A stretch of 7,616 nucleotides of DNA from CAIOSQ01 sp044359885 (GTDB lineage: Bacteria > Pseudomonadota > Alphaproteobacteria > CACIAM-22H2). This document shows, piece after piece, positions 5,792 through 7,616 of this stretch. The stretch is taken from the NCBI GenBank assembly GCA_044359885.1, contig JBIKLI010000215.1, forward strand, positions 1 to 7,616, in the 5' to 3' direction. The translations under genes were made by a program, and so were the position numbers. Positions within the stretch are counted from its first letter, which is position 1. Each line of letters starts with the position of its first letter. The notes below the pieces were generated by a model. That model had not been told where the DNA came from and made no database searches. It worked only from the letters and a program-made list of their open reading frames with translations.

Positions 5792-6622
5792 TCAGCGCCG
5801 GGTAGGCGGCGGCGCGGCCAGTTCGAGCGCTTCGATCTGAAGCCGGGCGGAGTCGCCCGCAGGCCCATCCGGATCGGTGGCGAGCACCCGGATCCAGGCC
5901 GCTCTTGCCTCGTCGTCGCGCCCGGCGAGGCGCGCCAGGATGCCTCTTTCGAGCCAGGCTTCCGGCAGGTCCGGATCGATGGCCAGGGCCCGGGCGATGT
6001 CCGCCGCCGCAAGGTTCGTCATGTCTCGCCGGCGGTGGGCGGCGGCGCGCATCGCCAGGGCATCGGCACGGCGCGGCGCGCGGGCGACGACATGGTCGAG
6101 GTCGTCGACCGCCTCGCGCAGCGCCCCGGACTCGGCGCGCATGCCTGCGCGGTCGATCCGCAGTTCCGGATCGTCGGGCGACAGGGCGATGGCGGCCGAG
6201 ATCGCCGCCTGCGCGCGTGGCATCTCGCCGGCGCTCTGCCAGGCATGGGCCGCCTGGGCCAGCACCTGCGCCCTGAGCTGCGGCGGACGCAGCCGCAACG
6301 CACGCGCCAGGCTCTCCAGTTCCTCGGCCGCGAGCCGTGGATCGCCCCCGTTGAGGAGCGCGAGCGCCGCGCAGTGACGCGCGGCGTCGCCGCCGCCGCG
6401 GCCGCGCCATGTCTCGGCTTCGGCAAGCGCCGCAAGCGGTGCGCGTGCCGCTCGCTCCAGGCAGCGCGTATAAGGGTCGACCTCGGTCAGGTCGAAGCCC
6501 TGCAGCGGCGCGGGCCGGATCGTCTTCTGGGGCGCGCGTGCGCCGGTCTGCGCCTCGGCAATGGGGATGGGGGCGATGGCGAGCGCGGCGAGGGCGGCCA
6601 GGACGGCGAAAGGGCGGGTCAT
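5792..6622 (-). CDS. Exported tetratricopeptide-repeat protein
   Basis: This 276-residue protein begins with a Sec signal peptide (MTRPFAVLAALAALAIAPIP, likely cleaved after AEA at residue 24), so it is predicted periplasmic; there is no lipobox. After a spacer with two cysteines (Cys54, Cys84), which could form a disulphide, come TPR-like helix pairs at about 114-147, 153-184, 185-217 and 220-252, with the A-x-x-D/A-L-x-x-D-P pattern (IAALSPDDPE-like and RALAIDPDLPEAW). TPRs mediate protein-protein contacts; the partner is unknown and the protein resembles no characterised member I can name. Start ATG 6622 is preferred over an upstream in-frame ATG at 6691 because it opens directly on the signal peptide. 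Upstream is a weak CCGGG rather than a clear Shine-Dalgarno. TATATC at 6631-6636 on the minus strand resembles a -10 box but would imply a nearly leaderless mRNA and has no -35. Confidence 0.82.
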   Translation of the reverse strand: MTRPFAVLAALAALAIAPIPIAEAQTGARAPQKTIRPAPLQGFDLTEVDPYTRCLERAARAPLAALAEAETWRGRGGGDAARHCAALALLNGGDPRLAAEELESLARALRLRPPQLRAQVLAQAAHAWQSAGEMPRAQAAISAAIALSPDDPELRIDRAGMRAESGALREAVDDLDHVVARAPRRADALAMRAAAHRRRDMTNLAAADIARALAIDPDLPEAWLERGILARLAGRDDEARAAWIRVLATDPDGPAGDSARLQIEALELAAPPPTRR

Positions 6623-6643
6623 CCCGGCGAGATATAGCCCGGT

Positions 6644-6659
6644 GGGCGCGCGCGCGCCC
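6644..6659. repeat. 16-bp GC palindrome with alternating (GC)6 core
   Basis: GGGCGCGCGCGCGCCC is perfectly self-complementary and contains a 12-bp run of alternating G and C (6646-6657). It lies between the divergent starts of the TPR gene and the leuA promoter. Such alternation can adopt Z-DNA under negative supercoiling or form a cruciform. It may equally be a chance product of high GC. Confidence 0.6.
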
Positions 6660-6667
6660 GCATCGTG

Positions 6668-6696
6668 TTGACCCGAACGGATCATCCCCATATCTT
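6668..6696 (+). promoter_or_regulatory. Sigma70-type promoter for leuA
   Basis: TTGACC at 6668-6673 (five of six consensus) is separated by exactly 17 nt from TATCTT at 6691-6696 (four of six). This is the best promoter in the window. Initiation 6-9 nt downstream would fall at about 6702-6705, giving a leuA leader of about 220 nt and placing the 5' end almost directly on the ATG at 6706. Confidence 0.65.
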
Positions 6697-6705
6697 TGGA
6701 TGACC

Positions 6706-6786
6706 ATGTTCTCGTTCCAGATATCGCTGCCGCGCCGCGCTCTCGCCGCCCTGCCCGCGGGTGTGCGACTTATCGGCGGCCGCTGA
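6706..6786 (+). CDS. Possible leuA leader peptide (26 codons)
   Basis: ATG 6706 opens a short frame, MFSFQISLPRRALAALP then AGVRLIGGR, ending at TGA 6784-6786. It lies immediately after the predicted transcription start and just before the leader hairpins, where an attenuation leader peptide would be. It contains four Leu codons (CTG, CTC, CTG, CTT) plus Ile and Val but no tandem Leu run, so the regulatory reading is weak. If transcription starts near 6703 it would be translated from a nearly leaderless mRNA, which has precedent for the trp leader of Sinorhizobium. An upstream in-frame ATG at 6700 would probably not be transcribed. It could simply be an incidental open frame. Confidence 0.3.
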   Translation: MFSFQISLPRRALAALPAGVRLIGGR

Positions 6787-6789
6787 CCA

Positions 6790-6897
6790 GGCGCCCGCAG
6801 CGCCGGTTCTGACGGCCCTCCGGACGGTCTTCGGCGCCGTCCTGTACGCGACACGAATTCCCGAGATCCGAAGGCCATTGGCCGGCGACAGGCCGGC
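6790..6897 (+). promoter_or_regulatory. Attenuator-like hairpin cluster in the leuA leader
   Basis: Four stems can be drawn between the small frame and leuA. (a) GGCGC/GCGCC at 6790-6794/6800-6804. (b) GACGGC/GCCGTC at 6811-6816/6836-6841. (c) GGACGG/CCGTCC at 6822-6827/6837-6842, whose top can close as a C(TTCG)G tetraloop. (d) GCCGGC/GCCGGC at 6881-6886/6892-6897. Stems b and c share the 3' arm and exclude one another, the hallmark of attenuation-type switching. None is followed by a T-run, so termination would have to be Rho-assisted or control could be translational. The leuA Shine-Dalgarno lies about 15 nt past stem d. Confidence 0.38.
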
Positions 6898-6923
6898 TGG
6901 CCGGTCACTCCAGGAACGAAGCC

Positions 6924-7616
6924 ATGTCCAAGCCCAGCATGCCCATCCATAGATATCGTCCCTTCGCCCCGATCGATCTGCCCGACCGTCGCTGGCCGTC
7001 TCGCGTCGTCGACAAGGCGCCGATCTGGTGCTCCGTCGACCTGCGCGACGGGAACCAGGCGCTGATCGAACCGATGGGTGCCGAGCGCAAGCGCCGGATG
7101 TTCGACCTGCTGGTCAAGCTGGGTTTCAAGGAGATCGAGATCGGCTTTCCGGCCGCGTCGCAGACCGATTTCGATTTTTGCCGCCAGCTGATCGACGAGG
7201 GGCTGATCCCCGCCGACGTCACGATCCAGGTCCTGGTCCAGTGTCGCGAGGAGCTGATCCGGCGGACTTTCGATGCGATCCGCGGCGCCCGCACCGCGAT
7301 CGTCCACATCTACAACTCGACCTCGACGCTGCAGCGCCGGGTCGTCTTCGGTCTCGACCGTCCGGGCATCGTCGACATCGCGGTGAAGGGGACGCGCCTG
7401 GTCAAGGATCTGGTGCCGACGCTGCCGGAGACGCGGGTTCGTCTTGAGTATTCGCCCGAGAGCTTCACCGGCACCGAGCTCGAATTCGCTAAAGAGATCT
7501 GCGAGGCGGTGATGGACGCCTGGGGGCCGACGCCGGAGGACCCGATCGTCCTCAACCTGCCCTCGACGGTCGAGATGGCGACGCCCAACATCTATGCCGA
7601 TCAGATCGAGTGGATG
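6924..7616 (+). CDS. leuA: 2-isopropylmalate synthase, long (LeuA2) type, 3' truncated by window
   Basis: LeuA condenses 2-oxoisovalerate with acetyl-CoA to 2-isopropylmalate, the first committed step of leucine synthesis. The first 231 residues are present. They show the N-terminal extension typical of the roughly 560-residue form shared with fungal Leu4 (RYRPFAPIDLPDRRWPSR, 10-27), then the catalytic barrel: APIWCSVDLRDGNQAL (32-47) with metal-ligand Asp42 in RDGNQ, EIEIGFPAASQTDFDF (70-85), HIYNSTS (128-134), EYSPESFTGTELEF (175-188) and NLPSTVEMATPNIYADQIEW (211-230). The metal-binding HxH motif and the leucine-sensing regulatory domain lie beyond the edge. ATG 6924 is supported by AGGAA at 6912-6916, 7 nt upstream; a second ATG at 6939 is less likely. 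It is probably driven by the promoter at 6668-6696, with feedback inhibition by leucine expected from the family. Confidence 0.95.
   Translation, partial: MSKPSMPIHRYRPFAPIDLPDRRWPSRVVDKAPIWCSVDLRDGNQALIEPMGAERKRRMFDLLVKLGFKEIEIGFPAASQTDFDFCRQLIDEGLIPADVTIQVLVQCREELIRRTFDAIRGARTAIVHIYNSTSTLQRRVVFGLDRPGIVDIAVKGTRLVKDLVPTLPETRVRLEYSPESFTGTELEFAKEICEAVMDAWGPTPEDPIVLNLPSTVEMATPNIYADQIEWM

Noticed and set aside
4807..6012. Upstream extension of the mannonate dehydratase frame to 746 codons
   Set aside because: The added N-terminus runs antisense to the GST gene, lacks any domain, and the true start at 4806 has a strong GGAGGA ribosome binding site and begins exactly at the family N-terminus.
6873..6905. 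Repeated GGCCGG units before leuA as a tandem repeat or operator array
   Set aside because: The units are short, overlapping and irregular (GGCCATTGGCC, GGCCGGC, GGCCGG) in GC-rich DNA; only the stem at 6881-6897 is kept, as part of the leader structure.
5760..7307. Minus-strand frame of 515 codons covering the TPR gene, leader and leuA
   Set aside because: It overlaps the better-supported TPR gene in another frame and is antisense to leuA; the translation is Arg/Pro-rich without motifs.
1..7616. A novel multi-gene defence, secondary-metabolite or mobile system
   Set aside because: All intact genes fall in known families and form separate short transcription units; no nuclease/sensor pairs, toxin-antitoxin modules, CRISPR repeats, integrase or biosynthetic cluster genes are present.

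Overview
This window is GC-rich chromosomal DNA. Strongly GC-biased third codon positions, long spurious antisense frames, alphaproteobacterial-style promoters (TTGAC-type -35, loose -10) and the gene families present point to an alphaproteobacterium, probably of the Hyphomicrobiales or Rhodospirillales type. The genus cannot be told from this sequence. Seven intact or nearly intact protein genes, one broken transposase and several regulatory stretches are supported. No rRNA, tRNA or CRISPR was seen.

Layout, left to right. (1) About 1-660: the 5' part of an ISAs1-family insertion sequence on the minus strand. Its transposase carries an internal deletion with an amber codon at the junction, and it runs off the left edge. 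(2) About 670-2437, plus strand: a perfect TTGACA box, a leader of roughly 185 nt with hairpin potential, then a RhlE-like DEAD-box RNA helicase and, 37 nt later, a translation initiation factor IF-1 paralogue with a basic C-terminal tail. This looks like an RNA-remodelling/translation operon of the cold-shock type. (3) 2493-3727, plus strand: two inner-membrane protein genes that overlap at their ends, a TVP38/TMEM64 (DedA/VTT-like) protein and an ExoD-family protein, closed by a perfect 13-bp hairpin. (4) 3772-4806, minus strand: a mannonate dehydratase (UxuA-like) with all expected metal ligands, a strong Shine-Dalgarno sequence and a plausible promoter with a dyad over its -10 box. (5) 5113-5781, plus strand: a glutathione S-transferase family protein. 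(6) 5792-6622, minus strand: an exported tetratricopeptide-repeat protein. (7) 6668-7616, plus strand: a good sigma70-type promoter, a small open frame and mutually exclusive hairpins, then the first 231 codons of leuA (2-isopropylmalate synthase, long type), which runs off the right edge.

The blocks look like ordinary housekeeping and accessory metabolism rather than one integrated system. Functional links are credible inside the helicase/IF-1 pair and the TVP38/ExoD pair. uxuA stands alone without other hexuronate genes. I found no convincing novel multi-gene system. The points most worth a second look are the leuA leader (possible near-leaderless leader peptide plus attenuator-like structure), the structured leader before the helicase/IF-1 operon, the extended IF-1 paralogue, and the deletion scar in the ISAs1 transposase.
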